Source of the DNA: Chloroflexota bacterium | Lineage (GTDB): Bacteria > Chloroflexota > Dormibacteria > Dormibacterales > Dormibacteraceae | Direction: 5' to 3' | Assembly: GCA_005880855.1 (NCBI GenBank) | Contig: VBGM01000024.1 | Span: 1-33,280 of the forward strand | DNA length: 33,280 nucleotides | In this document: positions 1-7,402 of the stretch, one piece after another | Layout: the number at the start of each line of letters is the position of its first letter | Numbering within the stretch: the stretch's first letter is position 1 | Translations under genes and position numbers: made by a program | The notes under the pieces: model-generated | What the model was told of the DNA's origin: nothing | The model's input: only the letters and a program-made list of their open reading frames with translations | Database searches by the model: none

Positions 1-614
1 AGCTGGGCCAAGGTGTCGACCTCGACCTCGACCGGCATCCCGGTCCTGCGCGCGCGCTCGATCGCGGCGCGAACGCCGCCCGCGGCGGCGACGTGGTTGT
101 CCTTGATCAAGATCGCGTCCCACAGTCCCGCGCGATGGTTGTGGCCGCCACCTGCGCGGACCGCCGCGCGCTCGAGAAACCGAAGTCCCGGTGTGGTCTT
201 GCGGGTATCGAGAAGCACTGCGTTCTGGTACGGCGCGAGGGCGTCGGCATAGCGGCGCGTCAGGGTTGCAATGCCGGACAGCCGCTGGAGGAAGTTGAGC
301 GCGGTGCGCTCGGCGGTGAGGATCGAGCCCAGCGGGCCGACGATCCTCGCGGCCTCATCGCCTGGCTCGAGGGCGGCGCCGTCAGGCACGAGCGCGAAAT
401 ATTCGCACGGCGGGCGCACGGCCTCGAAAACGCGCGCGGACACATCCGCGCCGCTCAGGACGCCTCGGCTCTTCGCGATGATCTTCGCCTCGCCCATCAG
501 CTCCGGGTCGACTACGTACCGGGTGGTGACGTCGGCGTGTTGCATCACGCCGCCGAGGTCTTCCCTCAGCGCGGCTGCGACCAGATGGTCGAGCTCAGGC
601 TTCGATGAAACCAT
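1..614 (-). CDS. nadC: Quinolinate phosphoribosyltransferase (NadC), 3' end cut by window
   Basis: NadC decarboxylates quinolinate and joins it to PRPP to make nicotinate mononucleotide in de novo NAD synthesis. I translated the minus strand from an ATG at 612-614; about 204 codons are present and the frame runs off base 1, so the C-terminal third is missing. Family landmarks are in order: an N-terminal LREDLGG stretch followed by ADVTT, then ERTALNFLQRLSGIAT, LLDTRKTTPGLR, GGGHNHRAGLWDAILIKDNH and EVEVDTLAQ, which hold the substrate-binding Arg, His and Lys residues of the family. The start lies 20 bp inside the 3' end of the upstream nrtR gene, so the two are translated from one message and nadC is presumably under NrtR control. 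The identification is secure; the ATG choice is good because the nearby frame gives the usual N-terminus. Confidence 0.95.
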   Translation of the reverse strand, partial: MVSSKPELDHLVAAALREDLGGVMQHADVTTRYVVDPELMGEAKIIAKSRGVLSGADVSARVFEAVRPPCEYFALVPDGAALEPGDEAARIVGPLGSILTAERTALNFLQRLSGIATLTRRYADALAPYQNAVLLDTRKTTPGLRFLERAAVRAGGGHNHRAGLWDAILIKDNHVAAAGGVRAAIERARRTGMPVEVEVDTLAQ

Positions 615-1371
615 CGGGCTCTTCACGCAGGCCGAATGCCTGCTGGGTGAACCGGAAGAGATATGCGCGCTTACCTCGCACGCTGCGCTCCTTGCCGGTT
701 GGCTCGATGACGCCGCGGTCGACGACCTTGCGCCAGAAGTTGCCGCGGTTGATCGAGAGGCCGAGCACCGCTTCGTACACGTGCTGGAGCTCGGAGATCG
801 TGAATTCCGAAGGCAGCAGCTGGAAGCCGAGAGACGAGTAGCCGACCTTGCTGCGCAGGCGGCGCACCGCGTAATCGACGATCTCGCGGTGGTCGAACGC
901 CATCTGCACCGGGAGGCGGCGCACAGGATGCCACTCCTGGTCGCTCCCATCGCCCGCCGCGGTGCAGCTCTCCGCTTGAGCGCTGGGCACGATCGCGATG
1001 TAGGCGACAGCGATCACATCACCCCGCGGGTCGCGGCCCGGCACGACCACCTGCCCGGACCGGTCTGTCTGTTGCGGCCGGTGAAAGGTCTTGAGCTGCT
1101 CGATCCAGCCGGCTTCGAGCCCGGTGATGCCCTGGTGCAGAGAACGGGCCTGGTCGTCGAGCGAAGTGCCCGGTCTGTGCAGGCCGCCGGGGAGCGCCCA
1201 GAACCCGGGGTAGGGCGCCTCGCGCCTCTGGCTCAGCAGCACGCTGAGCTCGCGACCGGCCAGGGTGAACACAGCCAGGTCGACTGCCACCGGGCAGCTT
1301 GCGGCATCGAGTGCCGCCTGCCCTTCGGAAGCGCCATGCCTTGGCAAGTGCTCCACCATCTCGTGCTTCAT
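595..1371 (-). CDS. nrtR: NrtR-type Nudix-fold transcriptional regulator of NAD synthesis
   Basis: 258 aa. An N-terminal Nudix fold (about residues 25-165) is followed by a winged-helix domain (about 180-250) with the NrtR hallmark LLPSEFTISELQHVYEAVLG and the later GNFWRKV and PTGKE. NrtR proteins bind ADP-ribose-like ligands and repress NAD genes. The Nudix box starts GGLHRPG at residue 62 but reads RSLHQG where REXXEE is expected, so the catalytic glutamates are gone. That fits a ligand sensor rather than a hydrolase. It overlaps nadC by 20 bp, which supports the assignment through context. The ATG at 1369-1371 lies 1 nt from a small inverted repeat. Alternative: a generic Nudix hydrolase, unlikely given the missing residues and the DNA-binding domain. 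Confidence 0.88.
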   Translation of the reverse strand: MKHEMVEHLPRHGASEGQAALDAASCPVAVDLAVFTLAGRELSVLLSQRREAPYPGFWALPGGLHRPGTSLDDQARSLHQGITGLEAGWIEQLKTFHRPQQTDRSGQVVVPGRDPRGDVIAVAYIAIVPSAQAESCTAAGDGSDQEWHPVRRLPVQMAFDHREIVDYAVRRLRSKVGYSSLGFQLLPSEFTISELQHVYEAVLGLSINRGNFWRKVVDRGVIEPTGKERSVRGKRAYLFRFTQQAFGLREEPDGFIEA

Positions 1372-1372
1372 C

Positions 1373-1383
1373 TTATCTCATAA
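1373..1383 (-). promoter_or_regulatory. Candidate NrtR operator/-10 region (TTAT-N3-ATAA)
   Basis: The sequence TTATCTCATAA is an inverted repeat with 4-bp arms around 3 nt, in an otherwise GC-rich stretch, and stops 1 nt before the nrtR start codon. It could be an autoregulatory operator, part of a -10 element, or chance. The arms are short, so this is weak. Confidence 0.3.
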
Positions 1384-1404
1384 CGAAGCGTCAGTGGACT
1401 GCGG

Positions 1405-2079
1405 TCAGATCTGGCGGCGAACGGCGAGGGCGACGGCGAGCCCGACGAGGGCGGCGGTGTCGGCGCGCAGGTTGCGCGGCCCCAGCCCGGCCTTCAGCGG
1501 GACCGCACCGAGCTCGCGCTCGGACCAGCCGCCCTCGGGGCCGATGAGCAATGTGAGGTCGCGTGGCTCGGTCACGGCGGCGAGGGCGATCGGCGCCCCG
1601 CGCACGAGCAGCACCGGATGCTCCGCCTCTGCCACCACCTCGTCGAAGGTCGAAGGGCCGTCAACCTGCGGCACCCTCGTGCGCCCGGCGAGCATCGCGG
1701 CCTCCCGGCAGATGGTGTTCCAGCGTTCGAGCTTGGCGCCCCGAGCGACGCTGCGGTCCGCCGAGAGGATGCGAAAAGAGAAGGCGCCGATCTCGGTGCA
1801 CCGCGAAAGCACCAGCTCCAATGCGGGCGCGGGCAGTTGCGCGATGGCGACCGTAATGCGTGCCTCCGGTTCCGGCCTGTGCTCTTGCTCGGCGACGATT
1901 ACGCCTTCGACGCGGTCCGCGGCGACGCGGTCGAGTCGAACGGTGAGGAGCGAACCGGCGGGGTCGACGACCTGGATCTCCTCCCCCACTCGTGCCCGCA
2001 GCGAGCGGGCCAGGTGGCGGGCGTCGCCGCCGGTGATGACGGCGCGCCCACCTTCACGCTGTGCGAAGAACGACGGCAA
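1405..2079 (-). CDS. rsmE: 16S rRNA (uracil1498-N3)-methyltransferase RsmE
   Basis: 224 aa SPOUT-class enzyme that methylates N3 of U1498 in 16S rRNA using SAM. The N-terminal PUA-like part reads FFAQREGGRAVITGGDARHL, matching the usual RsmE start, so the TTG at 2077-2079 is very likely the true start; a stop codon lies two codons upstream. The knot region shows LLIGPEGGWSERELG (about residues 177-191) and LGPRNLRADTA (199-209), where most relatives have LGPRILRTETA. No clear Shine-Dalgarno precedes the TTG. It begins 17 bp after the stop of the YCII gene on the same strand, so the two are probably cotranscribed. Length is slightly short for the family (about 240) but nothing essential seems missing. 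Confidence 0.93.
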   Translation of the reverse strand: MPSFFAQREGGRAVITGGDARHLARSLRARVGEEIQVVDPAGSLLTVRLDRVAADRVEGVIVAEQEHRPEPEARITVAIAQLPAPALELVLSRCTEIGAFSFRILSADRSVARGAKLERWNTICREAAMLAGRTRVPQVDGPSTFDEVVAEAEHPVLLVRGAPIALAAVTEPRDLTLLIGPEGGWSERELGAVPLKAGLGPRNLRADTAALVGLAVALAVRRQI

Positions 2080-2096
2080 AAATCAGCCGACCCGGG

Positions 2097-2417
2097 CTAC
2101 ATCATGCTCAAGGTTTCGTAGACCGCGATCTGCCCGCCGCTCTTCAGAATGGGGCAGCCTTTCGCCATCTTGGTGGCGGCATCAAGCGACCCCGCATCGA
2201 CGATGGTGTACCCGCTGGCCCTCTGACCTATGGGCCCCTTCGCCGCGGTGCCATCTGCCTTGATCTTGTTGACCGCACCCGAAAACGGGTTGCCCATGTC
2301 GACAACCGCGGAGCCGAGCTTTCCGTACCACGTGCCCCACTGCTTCAACACCCGTGCCTGCGCGGCCGGTGTTTCAGGCATTCCGCCGCCGTAGAAAACG
2401 AGCAGGTACTTCGCCAT
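2097..2417 (-). CDS. YCII-related (DGPF-type) domain protein
   Basis: 106 aa, a single YCII/DGPF-type alpha-beta domain. It opens with KYLLVFYGGGMPE, has the central LDAATKMAKGCPI helix and ends in a IAVYE strand, the usual order in this family. Members are small ferredoxin-like-fold proteins, often encoded beside ECF sigma factors or stress genes; their chemistry is mostly unknown and I assign none. The ATG at 2415-2417 is preceded by a strong Shine-Dalgarno (GAGGAGGGAG, minus strand), unlike most genes in this window. It is followed after 17 bp by rsmE. Confidence 0.8.
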   Translation of the reverse strand: MAKYLLVFYGGGMPETPAAQARVLKQWGTWYGKLGSAVVDMGNPFSGAVNKIKADGTAAKGPIGQRASGYTIVDAGSLDAATKMAKGCPILKSGGQIAVYETLSMM

Positions 2418-2455
2418 TCACTCCCTCCTCTTTGCTGCCGAAAATGCGGTGGCCG

Positions 2456-3121
2456 TCAGCCTAGCGGATGCTCGCGCGCGTGTCCCATGTGGATTTTCTT
2501 CTGTGGATTTTCCTCCCATCCGGCGCGCAGCTTTTTGATCAGCGTCAAAGCTCGTTCCAGACGCTTGCGATTGAGCGGATCGTTGAGCCAGCGGCTCTGT
2601 CCGGACGGGTGGGGTAGCGGGACCATCACCGGGCTCTCGCCGAATGAGCGGCCGACGCGCTGCTCCAGCGGCCCGGGTCCGAGAAACCGGGTGATCGCCA
2701 TCTGGCCGACCAGGATGATCACCTGCGGCTCGAGCAGCTCGAGCTCGGCGTCGAGCCAGTGCGCGCAGTTCTTGACCGCCGCCGGCGGAGGCCTGAGGTC
2801 GCCGGTGCCGGTTTTATTGCGGCCGGGAAAGCAGCGCATCAAGGCCGCGATGTACGTGAGATGCCTGAACTCTTCGGCGCTGGCGAAGCCGGCGCGCAGC
2901 ATCCAGCGGTCGAGCTCCTTGCCGGCGCGACCTGAAAACGGTCGCCGTGTCTCGCGCTCGGCGGGTCCAGGCGCTTGCCCGACCAGGAAGAAGGGAGCGC
3001 CCCACTCGCCGGCGAAAGTCGGGTTGGCCTCGGCGATGATGCCCGCGTCCACGCACACGTGGCAAGCGCGACATGCGGTCTGCAGCTCGCGCAGCGCTGC
3101 CGGCCCGGGCCGAGAAACCAT
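2456..3121 (-). CDS. Uracil-DNA glycosylase superfamily protein (family 4-like, probable Fe-S)
   Basis: 221 aa. It probably removes uracil from DNA to start base excision repair. Motif 1 is GQAPG (residues 48-52), close to the GEAPG of family 4, and motif 2 is HPSGQSR from residue 171. Cysteines 17, 20 and 23, then C97 and C119, are placed where family 4 enzymes bind a 4Fe-4S cluster. GQAPG instead of GEAPG and HPS instead of HPA put it between families 4 and 5, so I leave the family open. The gene is divergent from mrp: the starts are 68 bp apart. A TAGCTT hexamer ends 6 nt before the ATG, suggesting a leaderless transcript. Confidence 0.85.
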   Translation of the reverse strand: MVSRPGPAALRELQTACRACHVCVDAGIIAEANPTFAGEWGAPFFLVGQAPGPAERETRRPFSGRAGKELDRWMLRAGFASAEEFRHLTYIAALMRCFPGRNKTGTGDLRPPPAAVKNCAHWLDAELELLEPQVIILVGQMAITRFLGPGPLEQRVGRSFGESPVMVPLPHPSGQSRWLNDPLNRKRLERALTLIKKLRAGWEENPQKKIHMGHAREHPLG

Positions 3122-3127
3122 GCACCG

Positions 3128-3133
3128 AAGCTA
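3128..3133 (-). promoter_or_regulatory. Leaderless -10 box (TAGCTT) for the uracil-DNA glycosylase gene
   Basis: On the minus strand TAGCTT is followed by 6 nt and then the ATG at 3121. It matches the TANNNT pattern seen repeatedly in this window. Confidence 0.5.
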
Positions 3134-3176
3134 CATCGCCTGATCAGACGATCCAAGGTCCGATCTCGAGTCCCGG

Positions 3177-3182
3177 TAACAT
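3177..3182 (+). promoter_or_regulatory. Leaderless -10 box (TAACAT) for mrp
   Basis: TAACAT ends 7 nt before the ATG at 3190. The surrounding 12-mer GGTAACATCCCG is repeated exactly before the ABC-F gene (26341-26352). No good -35 hexamer is visible. Confidence 0.6.
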
Positions 3183-3189
3183 CCCGGCC

Positions 3190-4266
3190 ATGGCCCCAAC
3201 GTCGCAACAGGTGCTCGACGTGCTCGCCACCATCCAGGACCCCGACCTGGGTCGCGACGTCGTCAGCCTCGGGATGATCAAGGAGCTCGAGGTGAGCCCG
3301 CAGGGCGCGGTCAGCTTCACCTTCGAGCTCACCACGCCGGCATGCCCGGTCCGCGATCGCTTCAAGACCCAGGCCCAGGATCTCGTCGGTGAGATTCCCG
3401 GCGTCAGCGAGGTCCAGGTGCGAATGACCGCCAACGTCCGCCCGTCCTTCATGCGGCCCAAGCCCAGCGAGATCCTTCCCGGCGTAAAGCAGACGATCGC
3501 GGTCGCGTCGGGCAAGGGCGGCGTCGGTAAGTCGACGGTGGCCGTCAACCTCGCCGCGGCCCTGAGCAAGGCGGGCGCGGACGTCGGCCTTCTCGACGCC
3601 GACATCTACGGACCATCGGTTCCGGCGATGACCGGATCACGCACTGTGCCCGAGCAGGTCAACGGGCTGCTGCAGCCGATCGATGCGCACGGCCTCAAGG
3701 TGATGTCGTTCGGCCACATCTATCCGGGCGATCAGCCCACCATCTATCGCGGGCCGATGGTCGGCAAGGCGATCGAGGCGATGATGACCCAGGTCGATTG
3801 GGGCCGCCTCGACTACCTGGTCATCGACCTCCCGCCCGGCACCGGCGATGCGTCCCTCACCCTGGCGCAAGCGATACCAATCACCGGCGTCGCCATCGTC
3901 TGCACGCCACAGGACGTCGCCACGGACATCGCCGTCAAAGCCCTGCAGATGTTTCGCAAGCTGAACGTCACCCCCCTCGGGCTCATCGAGAACATGAGCT
4001 GGTACATCTGCCCGAGCTGCGGGCACCGGCACGAGATCTTCAGCCACGGCGGCGCCGAGGCCGCCGCCCAGCGCCTGGGCGTGCCCTTCCTCGGCGCGGT
4101 GCCGCTGGAGGAAGGAATTCGCGAGGACGCCGACACCGGCACGCCGGTGGTGATCTCGCGTCCGGAGTCGGCCGGCGCGCGCGCCTTTGTGGAGATCGCC
4201 TCCCAGGTCGCCGCCCGAACGTCGATCCAGTCCTTCCGGCAGCTGCCGGTCATCAGCGTCCGGTAG
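3190..4266 (+). CDS. mrp: Mrp/NBP35-family Fe-S carrier P-loop ATPase (ApbC)
   Basis: 358 aa. Mrp proteins carry and transfer Fe-S clusters to apoproteins. An N-terminal MIP18/DUF59 domain (about residues 1-85, with DPDLGRDVVSLGMI and TTPACPVRD) precedes a deviant Walker A SGKGGVGKST near residue 108. Further motifs are LLDADIYGPS, LVIDLPPGTGD and, near residue 274, the CPSC pair that holds the bridging cluster in dimers. I chose the ATG at 3190 because it gives the standard N-terminus and has a leaderless -10 box 7 nt upstream; a longer frame back to 3073 would overlap the divergent glycosylase gene. The DUF971 gene follows at once, a very common pairing. Confidence 0.95.
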   Translation: MAPTSQQVLDVLATIQDPDLGRDVVSLGMIKELEVSPQGAVSFTFELTTPACPVRDRFKTQAQDLVGEIPGVSEVQVRMTANVRPSFMRPKPSEILPGVKQTIAVASGKGGVGKSTVAVNLAAALSKAGADVGLLDADIYGPSVPAMTGSRTVPEQVNGLLQPIDAHGLKVMSFGHIYPGDQPTIYRGPMVGKAIEAMMTQVDWGRLDYLVIDLPPGTGDASLTLAQAIPITGVAIVCTPQDVATDIAVKALQMFRKLNVTPLGLIENMSWYICPSCGHRHEIFSHGGAEAAAQRLGVPFLGAVPLEEGIREDADTGTPVVISRPESAGARAFVEIASQVAARTSIQSFRQLPVISVR

Positions 4267-4270
4267 AGCG

Positions 4271-4615
4271 CTGAAAGACCCCGACCCCTTTCCACTGACG
4301 GTCGACGTCGACCGGGAACGCCAGGTCATGGTCATCGCGTGGGAAGACGGTCACCGAAGCAGCTACTCAGGTGAGCGCCTGCGCTGGGCCTGCCCGTGCG
4401 CCGAGTGCCGTGGCGAGGCCGGCTCGCCTGGCCGCCTCGCTCGTGTCAAGAGTCTCGACGCGAAGGAGCTGAGCGTGCAGAACGTCGCGCTGGTCGGGCA
4501 GTACGCGCTGCAGATCGCGTTCGAGAGCGGCCACTCCACGGGTCTCTACACGTTCGCGCTCCTGCGTGCCCTGTGCGATTGCCCGGAGTGCCGGGCACGG
4601 AAGTCGACCACGTAG
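4271..4615 (+). CDS. DUF971 protein (GBBH-like N-terminal domain), start uncertain
   Basis: About 114 aa. The domain runs from LTVDVDRERQVMVIAWEDGH through LRWACPCAECRG to YTFALLRALCDCPECR. The CPCAEC and CDCPEC clusters probably bind metal. DUF971 is the N-terminal domain of gamma-butyrobetaine hydroxylase-like proteins, and stand-alone forms are often next to Mrp, suggesting a role in Fe-S metabolism. The start is a problem: between the mrp stop (4264-4266) and the first strand there is no ATG, GTG or TTG in frame. Options are a CTG at 4271, a TTG at 4187 that overlaps mrp by 80 bp, or an ATG at 4328 that would cut off the first strands. I give the CTG as the left limit; the stop is certain. 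Confidence 0.75.
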   Translation: MKDPDPFPLTVDVDRERQVMVIAWEDGHRSSYSGERLRWACPCAECRGEAGSPGRLARVKSLDAKELSVQNVALVGQYALQIAFESGHSTGLYTFALLRALCDCPECRARKSTT

Positions 4616-4636
4616 TCGGAACGTGGGGCGAAATGG

Positions 4637-4642
4637 GATAAT
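4637..4642 (+). promoter_or_regulatory. Probable -10 element (GATAAT) for the DUF3048 gene
   Basis: GATAAT, one mismatch from TATAAT, lies 12 nt before the TTG at 4655 and 63 nt before the ATG at 4706, in the gap after the DUF971 stop. Confidence 0.4.
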
Positions 4643-4654
4643 CCCCGCGCTCCG

Positions 4655-6244
4655 TTGTCCTCACCTACGTCCCTGCAAGAAACCGAGCCCTGGGCCCCCG
4701 CGGCCATGTCTTTCAAGCGCCCTCGCCGCAGGCGCCGCTTAGCCGGCCGAGCCTGGATCGCCCTGGCCGCTGTAATCGCCGTCATCCTGACAGCGGGCGG
4801 CGGGGTTCTCGCCTTCGAGAACGCAACGCCGACCTCGGTCGGCCTCAACCTGACCAATGGCGCGAAGGATGTGCCGACCTACGCGCGAGTGGTGTTCACG
4901 TTCAGCCGCCCGGTGGGCATCAACGACGTCGCGAAAGCGTTCTCCATCGCGCCGGCTACAGACGGCGACGTGGAGTCGATCTCAGGACAGACCCAGTACG
5001 CCTTCTCGCCCACGAAAGCGCTGACGGACCTGACGACCTACACGGTGGCGCTGGGACCGATCACCGACCTCAGCCATCATCGGATGCCCGGTGGACGCTG
5101 GACATTCACGACCAACATCGTGCCGAGGATCACGTCGGTGACTGCGCCAGGCGGCGCCGCGCTCACCGATGGCTCCGAGATGGATCCGGGTACGCCCATC
5201 ACGATCAACTTCAACGACGCGATGGAACCGACCACCATCCGGCTCGACGCCGGCACGACGCAAGTGAACCTGACCTGGGCCGCTGACGCTCGCAGCGCCA
5301 CGATGTCCACGGAAGGAATGCCTTCGGGTCCGCTGATCCTGCAGATGGGGCCGGGCGGACGCGACCAGAGCGGGCACCACGTGCCAGGGACGTTCGCGCT
5401 GAAAACCGGCCTGTACTACCACGACCACGAGCACACGACCGCCCTCAAGTACCCGGCTCTGATCCAGATGCCCAACGACTACTACGCGCGCGACCAGAAC
5501 GGCCTCCAGGCCGCTGCCATCGTCTTCGAGTACCTGGCCGAAGGTGGGATCACGCGCTGCACCGCGATCTTCCAGAACGCGCCCGACCTCATCGGGCCGA
5601 TGCGCTCCAGCAGGTTCATCTCGCTGAAGATCGCGCGGCACTACGAGGGCCTGCTGTTCCAGTCCGGCGAGTCGCAAGCGACTCGCAACCGCGCGGCAGC
5701 GGATCCCGTGCCGCAGTTCTTCGATACGATCGGTTACACGTACCGAACCAGCGCCCGGTATGCGCCTGACAACCTGATGATCAAAGGGCCATCGGTCAAC
5801 GCCGCGGAGCAGAACTACTTCTCCGGAATCGCACCGTTCACGATCGCCAAGGCCCGACCCGATCTGGTGGGCGGCAGCGTGGCGGGGACCGTGAGCATCC
5901 CAGAGCACTACTCGGTCTATTCCTACGATCCGCTGATGGGGACTTACCAGAAATCGGAGGAGGGGCATGCGTACCAGGACGCCAGCCTCAACAAGCCGCT
6001 GCGCATCGAGATGTTGATTCAGCTGCACACTGCGGAGTCGCTGGTCAACGTCGGCGATGGACATGGGGCCCACATCCACGATTTCAACCTGGACTCAGGC
6101 GGGGCAGCGCAGATCTTCTACAAAGGATTGGGCTACCAGGCCACGTGGAATGCCCCTGACCACAACGGCCCGCTCACGTTCACCCTCAACGGCAAGGTCG
6201 TCTTGTTGCCGCCCGGCCTGGTCTGGATCGACGTCGTCGCATAA
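4655..6244 (+). CDS. Membrane-anchored DUF3048 (YerB-like) protein with Ig-like N-terminal region
   Basis: 529 aa if started at the TTG (4655), 512 aa from the ATG at 4706, which begins MSFKRPRRRRR. A basic stretch and one hydrophobic segment (AWIALAAVIAVILTAGGGVLAF) make an uncleaved anchor or signal peptide; the rest would be outside. The next 200 or so residues resemble bacterial Ig-like (Big_5) repeats, with NGAKDVPTYARVVFTFSRPV and again GTPITINFNDAM. The C-terminal part is a DUF3048 domain: AAAIVFEYLAEGGITRCTAIF, then GPMRSSR, FDTIGYTYRTS, and a C-terminal lobe ending NGPLTFTLNGKVVLLPPGLVWIDV. DUF3048 lipoproteins are cell-envelope proteins of unknown chemistry. The stop codon lies inside repeat copy 1 at 6243. 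The start remains undecided. Confidence 0.85.
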   Translation: MSSPTSLQETEPWAPAAMSFKRPRRRRRLAGRAWIALAAVIAVILTAGGGVLAFENATPTSVGLNLTNGAKDVPTYARVVFTFSRPVGINDVAKAFSIAPATDGDVESISGQTQYAFSPTKALTDLTTYTVALGPITDLSHHRMPGGRWTFTTNIVPRITSVTAPGGAALTDGSEMDPGTPITINFNDAMEPTTIRLDAGTTQVNLTWAADARSATMSTEGMPSGPLILQMGPGGRDQSGHHVPGTFALKTGLYYHDHEHTTALKYPALIQMPNDYYARDQNGLQAAAIVFEYLAEGGITRCTAIFQNAPDLIGPMRSSRFISLKIARHYEGLLFQSGESQATRNRAAADPVPQFFDTIGYTYRTSARYAPDNLMIKGPSVNAAEQNYFSGIAPFTIAKARPDLVGGSVAGTVSIPEHYSVYSYDPLMGTYQKSEEGHAYQDASLNKPLRIEMLIQLHTAESLVNVGDGHGAHIHDFNLDSGGAAQIFYKGLGYQATWNAPDHNGPLTFTLNGKVVLLPPGLVWIDVVA

Positions 6245-6280
6245 GAATCGCGGTGGGGACAGATGTCCCCTGCGCGGACC
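6243..6280. repeat. 38-bp intergenic repeat, copy 1, with palindromic core
   Basis: Bases 6243-6270 are identical to 6381-6408, and the next 10 bases differ at two positions. The core at 6255-6270 is a perfect palindrome, GGGGACA-GA-TGTCCCC. Copy 1 begins inside the TAA stop of the DUF3048 gene. Confidence 0.9.
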
Positions 6281-6303
6281 AACCCCGCTCCTCAGCCACG
6301 CCG

Positions 6304-6374
6304 GGTGCCGTCTGGAAGGTGGCGTGCCGGGGGGACGGCCGGAGTAAATCCGTCCTGAAGCTCCACACGGCACC
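6304..6374. repeat. Long inverted repeat between the two 38-bp repeats
   Basis: Arms 6304-6316 (GGTGCCGTCTGGA) and 6362-6374 (TCCACACGGCACC) pair with one mismatch in 13. Inside them, GGACGG at 6333-6338 pairs with CCGTCC at 6350-6355. The whole gap between these convergent genes could fold as one branched structure. It may help termination, but has no T-tract. Confidence 0.7.
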
Positions 6375-6380
6375 GCCGAG

Positions 6381-6418
6381 AAGAATCGCGGTGGGGACAG
6401 ATGTCCCCTCCGCGGGCC
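6381..6418. repeat. 38-bp intergenic repeat, copy 2
   Basis: Direct repeat of 6243-6280, same orientation, 138 bp away. It holds the same GGGGACA-GA-TGTCCCC palindrome at 6393-6408 and ends two bases before the stop codon of trxB. Confidence 0.9.
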
Positions 6419-6420
6419 GG

Positions 6421-7353
6421 CTAGGCCCGGGCAGCGTCCTTCAATGAGGTGACGTATGCCGCTGCCGCCACCGCTGCCGTGGTGCCGTCACCGACAGCGG
6501 TCGCGATCTGCTTGGTCAGCTGCTGACGGACGTCGCCGACCGCCCATATCCCCGGTTCAGAGGTCTGCAGGTTGCGGTCGGTGATGATGTACCCGCCCTC
6601 GTCGTGGTTGACGTGAAACTTGAACAGGCCGGAGTTGGGCACGAACCCGATGAAGATGAACACCCCGCCGACCGGTAGCTCTTTGTTCGCGCCGAACTGC
6701 TCGTACTTGACGGCCTGCACCTTGCCGTTGCCGACGATCTCTTTGACGCCGGCCTCGAGGATGAACTCGATCTTCGGGTTGGCGCGCGCCCGGTCGATCA
6801 GGATCGGCTGTGCGCGCAGCTGGCCCCGGCGATGGAGGATGTAGACCTTCTTGGCGTACCGGGTCAGGAAGTCGCCCTCCTCGACGGCGGCGTCGCCGCC
6901 ACCGACCACCGCCAGCTCCTGGCCCTTGAAGAAGGCGCCGTCGCAGACCGCGCAGTAGCTGACGCCGCGGCCCCAGAGCTCCTTCTCCCCGGCGACGCCG
7001 AGGTAGCGAGGCAGGCCGCCCGCGGCCATGATCAGGGCCGGGGTGCGGATCTCGTCACCGGACTCGAGGCGGATGACCTTCGTCGTCCCTTCCTTGTCGA
7101 TCTCCTTGACCGGGTCGAACTCCCGGACGTCGAGGCCAAATTTCCGGGCGTGGTCGCCCATCTTGGTCGCCAGCTCGGTGCCCAGGATCGACTCATAGCC
7201 CGGGTAGTCCTCAACCAGCTCGGTGTTCAGCAGCTGCCCGCCGAGCGGGCCCCGGTCCAGCAGCAGGGTCTTGAGGTTCATCCGGGACGTGTAGAGGCCG
7301 GCCGCCAGCCCGGCGGGGCCGCCTCCGACGATGACGACATCGTGATTGCTCAT
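6421..7353 (-). CDS. trxB: Thioredoxin reductase (NADPH)
   Basis: 310 aa flavoprotein that passes electrons from NADPH to thioredoxin. FAD-binding GGGPAGLAAGLYTSR starts at residue 10; the redox-active pair is C134 and C137 in SYCAVCDGAFF (usually CATC); the NADPH-binding GGGDAAVEE is near 153; and the C-terminal AVGDVR motif binds FAD again. I used the ATG at 7351-7353, where the Rossmann fold begins in the normal place; the open frame continues 45 codons upstream into the spacer and the ferredoxin gene but has no family similarity. The ferredoxin-like gene ends 49 bp upstream on the same strand, so they may share a message. No thioredoxin gene is in the window. Confidence 0.95.
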   Translation of the reverse strand: MSNHDVVIVGGGPAGLAAGLYTSRMNLKTLLLDRGPLGGQLLNTELVEDYPGYESILGTELATKMGDHARKFGLDVREFDPVKEIDKEGTTKVIRLESGDEIRTPALIMAAGGLPRYLGVAGEKELWGRGVSYCAVCDGAFFKGQELAVVGGGDAAVEEGDFLTRYAKKVYILHRRGQLRAQPILIDRARANPKIEFILEAGVKEIVGNGKVQAVKYEQFGANKELPVGGVFIFIGFVPNSGLFKFHVNHDEGGYIITDRNLQTSEPGIWAVGDVRQQLTKQIATAVGDGTTAAVAAAAYVTSLKDAARA

Positions 7354-7402
7354 TCCATCAAATCCAAGTGCGGCAGGGTGGTTGGTATTCCTCCCGGCGT
7401 CC

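Noticed and set aside
1265-3143. Two long plus-strand open frames (332 and 360 codons)
   Set aside because: They are opposite rsmE, the YCII gene and the glycosylase gene and contain no recognisable domains.
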